From DASXRA01 sp036506155 (lineage in GTDB: Bacteria > Actinomycetota > Actinomycetes > Mycobacteriales > Jatrophihabitantaceae), in contig DASXSF010000153.1 of the NCBI GenBank assembly GCA_036506155.1, positions 1 to 64,000 on the forward strand: DNA of 64,000 bases, written 5' to 3'. A model generated the notes under the pieces. That model did not search any database, was not told the origin of the DNA, and saw nothing but the letters and a program-made list of their open reading frames with translations. Shown one piece after another: positions 45,558 through 53,260 of the stretch; position 1 is the first letter of the stretch, and each line of letters begins with the position of its first letter. The position numbers and the translations under genes are program-made.

Positions 45558-46586
45558 TTAGCAGACGCCGGGCTCGACAACGGCGATCCTCTTGTCGACC
45601 GGGTCGACGCGGACCCGGCATCCGAGCGGCAACACCCCGGCAGGCGAGGTGTGCCCGTAGTCGACATTGGCGACGACTGACAGGTCCGCGCGCCCGGCCT
45701 CGGCGAGCACGGCCAGCACCGTCCGCCACAGCCGGAGCGTCTGCGCCTGCGTGTAGCCCATCGGCCGGGACAGCAACAACGCGCCGAGGCGCTCAAGAAC
45801 GCCGAGCCCCAGGTAGCCCCGCAGCCAGTGCAGGATGGTGTCCGGCGGCGGCGCCTCCTCCGATGTCTCGAGCAGGAACACCGCGCCGTCCCACTCCGCG
45901 GCCGGTGGCCAGACAACCGTGCCTTTGGCGATCTCGAGCACCTCGCCGCAGCCGCCGATCAGCTCGCCGGTGACCGGCTCGTCGCCCGAAAGCCACTGCC
46001 AGCCCGGGCTCGGCCACCAGCGCCGCGGCCGTGACTGGAACGAGGGGTCCGCCCAGTCGAGAAACTCCTCGGTCCACTCCGGTGCCGCCTCGAGTTCGAA
46101 CGGCTCGGTCGAGAACAGCGCGGCACGCACCGCCGCCTCCACGTACGGATGAATGCCGCGGTTCTCGGCGAGGTCGGTCATGAACCCCGGCCCGTGGAAG
46201 CTGACGATGCCCGCGCGGCGGTTCACCAGGTGCTGGATGGTGGTGTCGGAGTAGCCGAGAAACACCTTGGGGTGGCCGCGGATCAGATCCAGGTCGAGAT
46301 ACGGCAGGGTACGGATCGAGTCGTCGCCGCCGATCGTCGTGACGACGCCCGCAACGTCGTCGTTCTCCAGCGCCCAGTGCAGGTCGTCGGCCCGCGCCTG
46401 GGGGTTGTCGTGCAGCCAGGCGTTGTCGCGCAGTGCGCACGGGGTCTCGATCACGGTCAGCCCGAACGTCTCGGCGAACTGCCGTTTGCCGGCCTCGTAG
46501 CGGTGCGGGAACGTCGCGGCAAGCCCCGACGACAGCGAGATCGCGGCAACGGTGTCGCCGGGCTTGAGTGCAGGCGGGCGGATCAC
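45558..46586 (-). CDS. S66-family LD-carboxypeptidase/MccF-like peptidase
   Basis: The 342-residue protein from the GTG at 46586 begins VIRPPALKPGDTVAAISLSSG, the S66 opening. The Ser nucleophile is in FLGYSDTTIQHL, with the preceding TIGGDDSIR, the Glu in GGCGEVLEIAKGT and the His in VANVDYGHTSP. The insertion WWPSPGWQWLSG and overall length are closer to MccF-like microcin immunity peptidases than to LdcA. The substrate is either murein tetrapeptide or an aminoacyl-nucleotide; I cannot decide. It is divergent from the aldo/keto reductase at 46641. Confidence 0.88.
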   Translation of the reverse strand: MIRPPALKPGDTVAAISLSSGLAATFPHRYEAGKRQFAETFGLTVIETPCALRDNAWLHDNPQARADDLHWALENDDVAGVVTTIGGDDSIRTLPYLDLDLIRGHPKVFLGYSDTTIQHLVNRRAGIVSFHGPGFMTDLAENRGIHPYVEAAVRAALFSTEPFELEAAPEWTEEFLDWADPSFQSRPRRWWPSPGWQWLSGDEPVTGELIGGCGEVLEIAKGTVVWPPAAEWDGAVFLLETSEEAPPPDTILHWLRGYLGLGVLERLGALLLSRPMGYTQAQTLRLWRTVLAVLAEAGRADLSVVANVDYGHTSPAGVLPLGCRVRVDPVDKRIAVVEPGVC

Positions 46587-46640
46587 GGCCACATCCTGCC
46601 CGCGGCGGGCGCCCCGTGACGAGCGGTATGTTCGCTGTTC

Positions 46641-47495
46641 ATGACCGCTCTCGCGCATCGATCGGGCACGTTCACCATCGCCGGCAAGACGGTGCACCGC
46701 CTCGGCTTCGGAGCCATGCGGCTCACCGGAGCGGGCATCTGGGGTGAGCCGGCCGACCGCGCGGAGTGTGTGCGCGTCGCCCGCCGCGCAGTGGAACTCG
46801 GCGTCGACCTCATCGACACCGCCGACTCGTACGGGCCGTACGTCAGCGAGGAGATCCTCCGCGAGGCGCTTTCCCCATACCCGGAGCAGCTGCTGATCGC
46901 GACCAAGGCCGGCCTGGTGCGCACCGGGCCAGGGCAGTGGGATCCGGTCGGGCGCCCCGAGTACCTGCGGCAGGAGGCCGAGATGAGCCTGCGCCGGCTG
47001 GGCGTCGAGCGCATCGACCTGCTGCAACTGCACCGTCCGGACCCACAGGTGCCGCTGGCCGATCAGGTCGGCGAGCTCAAGAAACTGCAGGACGAGGGCA
47101 AGATCGCGGCGGTGGGTGTGTCGAACGTGACCATCGAACAGCTTGAAGCCGCTCGTAAGGTCGCCGAGATCGTCACCGTGCAGAACATGTACAGCCTGAC
47201 GAACCGGCGCTCACAGGACGTGCTCGACTACTGCGCCACCGAGGGCATCGGCTTCATCCCGTGGGCGCCGATCGCCCGTGGCGGGCTGGCCGACACGGCC
47301 GGACCTATCGACGACGTCGTCGGGGCGACGGGCGCCACGCCATCCCAGGTGGCCCTGGCCTGGTTGCTGGCGCTCTCGCCGGTGGTGCTGCCGATCCCGG
47401 GGACGTCAAAGGTGGCGCACCTCGAGGAGAACGTCGCCGCCGCGGAGTTGGCGCTCAGTCCGGACCAGGTGGCAGCGCTGACTGCTGCCGCGTGA
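46641..47495 (+). CDS. Aldo/keto reductase (IolS/YdbC-like)
   Basis: The 284-residue TIM-barrel oxidoreductase has GFGAMRLTGAGIWGEP, LGVDLIDTADSYGPYVSEEIL (catalytic Asp and Tyr), ATKAGLVRTGP (Lys), DLLQLHRPDPQVPL (His), VGVSNVTIEQLEAAR and the cofactor region VVLPIPGTSKVAHLEENV. Its substrate is unknown. It is a different subgroup from the aldo/keto reductase at 20660. A repeat and a palindrome separate it from icmA. Confidence 0.91.
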   Translation: MTALAHRSGTFTIAGKTVHRLGFGAMRLTGAGIWGEPADRAECVRVARRAVELGVDLIDTADSYGPYVSEEILREALSPYPEQLLIATKAGLVRTGPGQWDPVGRPEYLRQEAEMSLRRLGVERIDLLQLHRPDPQVPLADQVGELKKLQDEGKIAAVGVSNVTIEQLEAARKVAEIVTVQNMYSLTNRRSQDVLDYCATEGIGFIPWAPIARGGLADTAGPIDDVVGATGATPSQVALAWLLALSPVVLPIPGTSKVAHLEENVAAAELALSPDQVAALTAAA

Positions 47496-47536
47496 TCGCC
47501 CCGATGGGCGCGCACGTACCACGCCGCCCGAGTGCG

Positions 47537-47586
47537 TGATCTTGGACCTATCGTCGAATAGCGACCACAACTCCAAGATCATCGCA
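47537..47586. repeat. 50-nt palindromic repeat, copy B
   Basis: TGATCTTGGA (47537-47546) and TCCAAGATCA (47572-47581) are spaced exactly as in copy A at 17337-17386, and the right half GCGACCACAACTCCAAGATC is nearly identical to copy A. The left inner arm has diverged, so the stem is interrupted. It lies between the aldo/keto reductase and icmA. Confidence 0.72.
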
Positions 47587-47600
47587 GTGTGGGTGGCGAT

Positions 47601-47620
47601 TTAGTAGGACGTCCTAGTAA
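47601..47620. promoter_or_regulatory. Palindrome immediately upstream of icmA, candidate operator
   Basis: The 20-nt TTAGTAGGACGTCCTAGTAA contains a perfect 12-bp palindrome, TAGGACGTCCTA, and TTA/TAA outer bases with one mismatched pair. It ends 10 bp before the icmA ATG, and no ribosome binding site is visible in between, so the transcript may be nearly leaderless and the site would overlap the promoter. The binding protein is unknown. Confidence 0.55.
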
Positions 47621-47630
47621 CCTTGGCGGC

Positions 47631-49307
47631 ATGGACGCCGAGCAGATCGCCGCCGGACGCGCGCTCTGGAAGAAGCGCTACGTCGCCGCACACAAGCAGG
47701 ACCGCGACTTCACGACACTGTCCGGGGTCGAGGTCGCGCCGCTCTACGGCCCGCATCAGGCGGATCAGCGCTTCGAGCGCATCGGCTGGCCGGGGGAGTA
47801 CCCGTTCACCCGCGGCATCCATGCCACGGGGTATCGCGGCAAGCCCTGGACGATCCGGCAGTTCGCCGGTTTCGGCAACGCGCGGCAAACCAACGAGCGG
47901 TACAAGATGATCTTGGCCGAAGGCGGTGGCGGGCTCTCGGTCGCGTTCGACATGCCGACCCTGATGGGCCGCGACTCAGACGACCCGCGCGCTCTAGGAG
48001 AAGTCGGGCACTGCGGGGTGGCGATCGACTCCGCGGCGGACATGGACGTCCTATTCGACGGCATCGACCTGGGGTCGACGACGACGTCGATGACGATCTC
48101 CGGGCCGGCCGTGCCGATGTTCTGCATGTATGTCGTGGCTGCCGAGCGCCAGGGCGCCGACATCAGCAGGCTCAACGGCACGCTGCAGACCGACATCTTC
48201 AAGGAGTACATCGCGCAAAAAGAATGGATCTACCCGCCAGAGCCGCACCTGAAACTGATCGGCGACCTGATGGAGTACGTGGCGGCGGACATCCCGGACT
48301 ACAAGCCGCTCTCCGTGTCCGGATACCACATCAGGGAGGCCGGGGCGACCGCCGCGCAGGAGTTGGCGTTCACGCTCGCCGACGGGTTCGGCTATGTCGA
48401 GCTGGGCCTGTCGCGCGGCCTCGACATCGAACGGTTTGCGCCGGGGCTGTCGTTCTTCTTCGACGCGCACATCGACTTCTTCGAGGAGATCGCCAAGTTC
48501 CGGGCAGCGCGCCGGATCTGGGCGCGGTGGATGCGCGACGTCTACGGCGCCAGGACCGAGCGCACGCAGCGGCTGCGCTTCCACACTCAAACGGCCGGCG
48601 TCTCGCTTACCGCCCAGCAGCCGGACAACAACATCGTGCGTACTGCTGTCGAGGCGATGGCCGCGGTCCTGGGCGGGACGAACTCGCTGCACACCAACGC
48701 GCTCGACGAGGTGCTCGCCCTTCCCAGCGAGAGAGCGGCGCAGATCGCGCTGCGCACCCAGCAGGTGCTCGCCGAGGAGACCGGCGTGGTCAACGTCGTC
48801 GACCCACTCGGCGGATCGTGGTACGTCGAGGCGCTCACGGACCGCATCGAGGCCGAGGCCGAGGCGATATTCGCGCGCATCCGCGAACTGGGCGATGACG
48901 GCACCATGACGGCCGGGCTGTTGCATGGCATCGACGAGGGCTGGTTCATCATGGAGATCGCCGACTCGGCATTCGCGTATCAGCAGAAGCTGGAAAAGGG
49001 CGAGAAGCGCGTGGTGGGCGTCAACGCCTACCCGGGCTCTGGCGGGGCGGCGGGCGATGACCTGCAAATCTTGCGCGTCTCGCATGAGGTCGAGCTGGAA
49101 CAGCGCAAGGTGCTCGCCGCCCGTCGCGCCGAGCGTGATCAGTCCGGCGTGGATGCCGCGCTCGCCCGGATGGTCGACGCGGCACGCCGTGACGAGAACG
49201 TCATCCCGCCGATGCTCGAGGCGGTGCGCGACGAGGCGACGCTGGGCGAAATCTGCGACGCGTTCCGGCCGCTGTGGGGGGAGTACCGCGAGCCCGCGAA
49301 GTTCTGA
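47631..49307 (+). CDS. icmA: Isobutyryl-CoA mutase large subunit (mutase domain only)
   Basis: The B12-dependent enzyme interconverts isobutyryl-CoA and n-butyryl-CoA together with a separate small B12-binding subunit. The 558-residue protein from the ATG at 47631 lacks the DxHxxG B12 domain. Substrate-pocket residues are Phe78 (TIRQFAGF) and Gln196 (YIAQKEW), with His233 in GYH. These equal IcmA Phe80/Gln198, not the Tyr89/Arg207 of methylmalonyl-CoA mutase or the Ile of 2-hydroxyisobutyryl-CoA mutase. No icmB lies in the window. Butyryl-CoA links it to crotonyl-CoA metabolism and branched-chain acyl-CoAs. Confidence 0.9.
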   Translation: MDAEQIAAGRALWKKRYVAAHKQDRDFTTLSGVEVAPLYGPHQADQRFERIGWPGEYPFTRGIHATGYRGKPWTIRQFAGFGNARQTNERYKMILAEGGGGLSVAFDMPTLMGRDSDDPRALGEVGHCGVAIDSAADMDVLFDGIDLGSTTTSMTISGPAVPMFCMYVVAAERQGADISRLNGTLQTDIFKEYIAQKEWIYPPEPHLKLIGDLMEYVAADIPDYKPLSVSGYHIREAGATAAQELAFTLADGFGYVELGLSRGLDIERFAPGLSFFFDAHIDFFEEIAKFRAARRIWARWMRDVYGARTERTQRLRFHTQTAGVSLTAQQPDNNIVRTAVEAMAAVLGGTNSLHTNALDEVLALPSERAAQIALRTQQVLAEETGVVNVVDPLGGSWYVEALTDRIEAEAEAIFARIRELGDDGTMTAGLLHGIDEGWFIMEIADSAFAYQQKLEKGEKRVVGVNAYPGSGGAAGDDLQILRVSHEVELEQRKVLAARRAERDQSGVDAALARMVDAARRDENVIPPMLEAVRDEATLGEICDAFRPLWGEYREPAKF

Positions 49308-49349
49308 GGATCCTGCAGTAACGCTGCGCAATCTGGCAGGGTGCTGCGC

Positions 49350-50090
49350 ATGGGTCCCGAGGTGCGCCCTGTCATTCGCTGGCTGATCCTGCTCGGCGGC
49401 CTGGCGCTGGTCGTCACCGGCACCGTCGCCACATTCGTCGGCCGCCTCGCGCTGCCTGCCGGCATCGCGATCGTCGTCGGCGCGGCAGGCTGCCTGCTCG
49501 CCGCGATCGGCCGGTGGCCCGCGAGCCTGTCGTGGGGCAACGCCAGCGTGGCGTTCGCGATTACGAACCAGATCCGCAATGAGATCGACGACGTCCTCGC
49601 GGACGCGCCCGCGGCTGCGAGACCGTCGCTGGAACGGGTCCGGGACATGGTGTCGGCGGTGCAGGTCGATCAGACGCCGCGGGTGGCGGCCGCTATCGCC
49701 TACGACGACGAGATCGAGGCGGCGCTGCGCCGGGTCGTGCCGGACGCCCGGATCCGGCGGGACACCGAGTGGTCCCGCGAGCGGCCCGACTTCTGGCTGC
49801 TCATTAACGACCGCGAGTTGCGCATCGAGACCAAGCACGTCGGCTCGGCGACGTCGTTCTCCGGCAGCAGCCTGGACGCGCTTTTCGACCAGACGTCCGC
49901 GAGCGGCACGCTGCTTGTCATCACGAACGCCGCCGACGTGTCCCGCGGCCGCGAGCGCGTCGCGGGGCGGCTGGGCGATCGCGGCGCGGTGATCACATGG
50001 CGCAGCCCGGCCGACGACGGCGAGCTGCGCCGGGGCATCTCGTTGCTGCTCGACCCCGCTAGCCGTCCGAGCGGCGACGTTGCAGGGTGA
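49350..50090 (+). CDS. Two-helix membrane protein with PD-(D/E)XK nuclease-like domain
   Basis: The 246-residue protein from the ATG at 49350 (a GTG at 49341 is possible) has two N-terminal helices (VIRWLILLGGLALVVTGTVATFVG and PAGIAIVVGAAGCLLAAIG). A soluble domain ending RRDTEWSRERPDFWLLINDRELRIETKHVGS follows. Asp147, Glu160 and Lys162 fit the P-D-x(n)-E-x-K metal-nuclease motif. I do not recognise a named family. It may be a membrane-tethered nuclease or a degenerate, non-catalytic fold. It starts 42 bp after icmA. Confidence 0.65.
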   Translation: MGPEVRPVIRWLILLGGLALVVTGTVATFVGRLALPAGIAIVVGAAGCLLAAIGRWPASLSWGNASVAFAITNQIRNEIDDVLADAPAAARPSLERVRDMVSAVQVDQTPRVAAAIAYDDEIEAALRRVVPDARIRRDTEWSRERPDFWLLINDRELRIETKHVGSATSFSGSSLDALFDQTSASGTLLVITNAADVSRGRERVAGRLGDRGAVITWRSPADDGELRRGISLLLDPASRPSGDVAG

Positions 50091-50280
50091 ACGTCTCGAA
50101 CACCGACAGATCGCCGTGCGGCTTGTTCACGTTGTAGTAAGTGACCGAAAGCCGCGTCGTGTCTCCGGGGTGCCGCCCCGGGTCGACCGTGAACGCCGCG
50201 AACCCGTACGGGTGCGCGACGTCGCGCACGCCCGTCCAGATCGCCTGCTCCTTGACGTACGTCGGCGTACGGTGACCGTT
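50059..50280 (-). pseudogene. C-terminal remnant, resembling FN3/metallophosphoesterase-type proteins
   Basis: The minus strand reads NGHRTPTYVKEQAIWTGVRD, then HPYGFAAFTVDPG and LSVTYYN, and ends ETFTLQRRRSDG at a TAG (50059-50061). The frame is open back to 50358 but has no ATG, GTG or TTG start at a sensible place, and upstream bases do not look coding. The pattern resembles the end of secreted purple-acid-phosphatase-like proteins, from memory. It overlaps the end of the neighbouring gene by 32 bp. I read it as the 3' stump of a deleted gene. Confidence 0.5.
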
Positions 50281-50386
50281 CGAGCCTGGAGTCGCCGATA
50301 CGGCGGTCTGGGGGTGAACGCGACGTTGCCGCCACGCGGCCGGCAGATGGCCCGAGCCCTAGCGATGAGCGACCGGGCGGAACGGG

Positions 50387-51127
50387 TCAGAACGTGCCGC
50401 CACGTCCCTCGCCGCCGACGAACCGGGCAGCGTCCGTACCGCTGCGTAGGGTCGTGAGGCCCAGCTCGAACTCGCGGGCCAGCGCGTCCCGGTCGGGCAG
50501 CGCGTCATAGACCGAGCGGCGGTCCGAGCGAACCCCCGCCCGCGGGTACGCCGCAATCTGCGCGGCCAGCCGCTCCGCCTCGGCCCGCGCGCTGCCCCGC
50601 GCGACAACCCGGTTGGCCAGTCCCATCGCCAGGGCCTCCGCGGCGGCGACGGGCCGACCGGTGAGGATCAGGTCGAGCGCACGGCCGAGCCCGATGATGC
50701 GCGGCAGCCGAACCGTGCCCCCGTCGATCAACGGCACGCCCCACCGCCGGCTGAACACGCCCAGCACCGCGTCCTCTTCGACGACACGCAGGTCGCACCA
50801 CAGCGCGAGCTCCAGACCACCGGCGACCGCGTAGCCGCAGATCGCCGCGATCACCGGCTTGGACAGCGTCAGCCGCGACGGTCCCATCGGAGCGTCCGCG
50901 CCGGGATCGGCGTCGAGCACGTTGTCCATAGCCTTCAGGTCCGCTCCGGCGCAGAACGTCCCGCCGGCGCCCCACAGCACGGCGACGCCGGCCTCGGGGT
51001 CGGCGTCGAACGCGCGGAACGCGCCCACAAGCTCGGTCGCCGTCGTCCGGTCGACGGCGTTGCGTGCCTGAGGACGGTCGAGCACCACCGTCCACACCGG
51101 ACCACTGCGCTCTACGCGAACGGGCAC
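50387..51127 (-). CDS. Enoyl-CoA hydratase/isomerase family protein
   Basis: The 246-residue crotonase-fold protein starts with GTG (MPVRVERSGPVWTVVLDRPQARNAVD). Motifs are GAGGTFCAGADLKAM (oxyanion hole), AAICGYAVAGGLELALWCDLRV (second oxyanion/active-site loop), and FSRRWGVPLIDGGTVRLPRIIG with an Asp where many hydratases have Glu. The likely role is hydration or isomerisation of an enoyl-CoA in beta-oxidation; the substrate is not defined. It is divergent from the thioredoxin-like gene (39 bp). Confidence 0.88.
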   Translation of the reverse strand: MPVRVERSGPVWTVVLDRPQARNAVDRTTATELVGAFRAFDADPEAGVAVLWGAGGTFCAGADLKAMDNVLDADPGADAPMGPSRLTLSKPVIAAICGYAVAGGLELALWCDLRVVEEDAVLGVFSRRWGVPLIDGGTVRLPRIIGLGRALDLILTGRPVAAAEALAMGLANRVVARGSARAEAERLAAQIAAYPRAGVRSDRRSVYDALPDRDALAREFELGLTTLRSGTDAARFVGGEGRGGTF

Positions 51128-51166
51128 CGGGCAACCCTAGTCGCCGGCATTTGCAAGACTGGACAC

Positions 51167-52099
51167 ATGCGTCCCGGAAACTCCGCGCAGCAGCCCGGCC
51201 CAGCGCTCGCGGCCTCGCTGGCCGGCGCCGTCGACCTCGCCGCCGTCAAGGCTCGCACCGAAGCCGCTGCTCGCGCCGCAGAAGCGCCCGCGCCGGCGTC
51301 CGGCGAGTACATCATCGATGTCACCGAGGCGACGTTCCAGTCGGCCGTCATCGACCGGTCCTTCCAGGTGCCGGTGCTGATCGATCTGTGGGCAGACTGG
51401 TGCCAGCCGTGCAAGCAGCTGTCGCCGATCCTTGAGCGACTCGCCGACGAGTCGGCCGGGCAGTGGGTGCTTGCCAAGGTCGACACCGACGCAAACCCGC
51501 GGATCGCGCAGGCGCTTTCGGTGCAGAGCATCCCGACCGTGTACGCGGTGATCGGCGGGCAACTGGTGCCGGGCTTCCAGGGAGCGCTGCCCGAGGCGCA
51601 GGTACGCGAGTTCGTCGGCGCCGTGCTTCAGGCCGCCCAGCAGGCGAACCTGACCGGCGGTGATGCTGCCCCCGCGGCGGAGCCGCCGGCCGACCCGCGC
51701 TTCGACGCAGCGGAGAAGGCCCTCGCCGAGGGTGACTACGGCGCGGCCGCCCGGGCGTTCGAGTCCATTCTCGATGCCGAGCCGGCTAACGCCGACGCGG
51801 CGAGCGCGCTGCGCCAGGTAGCCCTGCTCCAGCGCGTCGACAAGCTCGACGCCACGGCGTTGAGCCGTGCAGACGCGGCGCCTGGCGACGTCGCGGCGCA
51901 ACTCGCCGCCGCCGACTACGCCGTGGCCGGCGGCGAGGTCGAGGCGGCCTTCACGCGCTTGCTGGGCACACTGCGCCGTACGAGCGGCGACGAACGCGAC
52001 GCCGTGCGCGACCGGCTCGTCGAGTACTTCGACATCCTGGGGCCGGACGACCCGCGGGTGGGGCCGGCCCGTCGGCAACTCGCGAGCGCCCTGTTCTAA
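51167..52099 (+). CDS. Thioredoxin-domain co-chaperone (CnoX/YbbN-like)
   Basis: The 310-residue protein has an Ala-rich N-terminus, a thioredoxin domain (about 47-155) with W78-C79-Q80-P81-C82 (ADWCQPCKQL), SIPTVYAVIGG (cis-Pro), and a C-terminal TPR-like region (ADPRFDAAEKALAEGDYGAAARAFESIL). This is the YbbN/CnoX layout, which protects substrates from overoxidation and passes them to chaperonins. The WCxPC cysteines mean it could be redox active, unlike E. coli YbbN (SxxC). It is convergent with pirin. Confidence 0.92.
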   Translation: MRPGNSAQQPGPALAASLAGAVDLAAVKARTEAAARAAEAPAPASGEYIIDVTEATFQSAVIDRSFQVPVLIDLWADWCQPCKQLSPILERLADESAGQWVLAKVDTDANPRIAQALSVQSIPTVYAVIGGQLVPGFQGALPEAQVREFVGAVLQAAQQANLTGGDAAPAAEPPADPRFDAAEKALAEGDYGAAARAFESILDAEPANADAASALRQVALLQRVDKLDATALSRADAAPGDVAAQLAAADYAVAGGEVEAAFTRLLGTLRRTSGDERDAVRDRLVEYFDILGPDDPRVGPARRQLASALF

Positions 52100-52140
52100 G
52101 ACCGCAGGACAGACCTACCAGCCGAAGACCGATCGGACCG

Positions 52141-53109
52141 TCAGCCGGTGTGGGGCATCAGGGCATTAGCCGGGATGACGCCGAGCTTGCCGGCGCGGTA
52201 GTCGTCGATCGCCTGCTGCAACTCCTCGACGGTGTTCATCACGAACGGACCGTAGTGGGCGACCGGCTCGCGGATCGGCCGGCCACCCAGCAGCAGCACC
52301 TCGATTGCCGGCCGGTTGGCGTCCTGTGTGGCGTCGGCAGCGACCGTGATGCGGTCGCCCGGGCCGAACAGGGCTAGCTGACCGGTGCGGATGGGACGGT
52401 TGGCGGGACCCACGGTGCCCTTGCCGCTCAGCACGTACACCAGGGCGTTGAAGTCGGGCCGCCACGGCACCGACAGCCGCGCGCCCGGCGCGATCGTCGC
52501 GTGCGCGTAGGTGATCGGGGTATGCGTACGTCCTGGCCCGTGAAACTCAGCGACGTCACCGGCGATGATGCGGACCAGCGCCCCGCCGTCGTCCGATGCG
52601 ATGAGCTTGGCCTGCTCGCCCTCGATGCTCTGGTAGGCCGGAGGCGTGAACTTGTCCTTGGCCGGCAGGTTCACCCACAGCTGGATGCCGTGGAACAGGC
52701 CACCCGACATGACCAGCTGCTCAGGCGGCGTCTCGATGTGCAGGATGCCGGCGCCGGCCGTCATCCACTGGGTAGCGCCGTTCTCGATAACCCCGCCACC
52801 ACCGTGGGAATCCTGGTGCAGGAAGGTCCCGTCGATCATGTACGTGACGGTCTCGAAGCCCCGGTGCGGGTGCCACGGCGTGCCCTTCGGCTCGCCCGGT
52901 GCGTAGTCCACCTCGCCCATTTGGTCCATGTGAACAAAGGGGTCGAGGTCCTGCGTGCTGACGCCCGCGAATGCGCGGACGACCGGGAAGCCCTCACCCT
53001 CGAAGCCACGCGGGCCGGTGGTGATCGACTTGACCGGACGCTCGGTGTCACCGAGCTGTGCCGGCGACAGGCGCGGCAGAGTCAGTGTGTCGGCAGTGAC
53101 GGCGGGCAT
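52141..53109 (-). CDS. Pirin-family protein (bicupin)
   Basis: The 322-residue protein from the ATG at 53109 (MPAVTADTLTLPRLSP) has GGAGG immediately upstream. The pirin signature is present: DLDPFVHMDQMGEVDYAPGEPKGTPWHPHRGFETVTYMIDG with the metal-binding His and Glu residues, and AGAGILHIETPPEQL. Bacterial pirins can act as quercetin dioxygenases or as regulators of central metabolism; the role here is open. The TTG-initiated extension to 53121 is not needed. Confidence 0.93.
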   Translation of the reverse strand: MPAVTADTLTLPRLSPAQLGDTERPVKSITTGPRGFEGEGFPVVRAFAGVSTQDLDPFVHMDQMGEVDYAPGEPKGTPWHPHRGFETVTYMIDGTFLHQDSHGGGGVIENGATQWMTAGAGILHIETPPEQLVMSGGLFHGIQLWVNLPAKDKFTPPAYQSIEGEQAKLIASDDGGALVRIIAGDVAEFHGPGRTHTPITYAHATIAPGARLSVPWRPDFNALVYVLSGKGTVGPANRPIRTGQLALFGPGDRITVAADATQDANRPAIEVLLLGGRPIREPVAHYGPFVMNTVEELQQAIDDYRAGKLGVIPANALMPHTG

Positions 53110-53260
53110 CGCTTCCTCCAAGGTCGTTGCGAGTGCAACCGTAACGGCCGCACCCGCTCGAACATTCCGCGATCTTCAATGCCGGCCTGGGCGGGCGGTG
53201 CCGGTCGCCGCGGCGCGCCGCGGCATAAGCGTATCCCGGTCGATGAGCGAGGCTGCCGGA

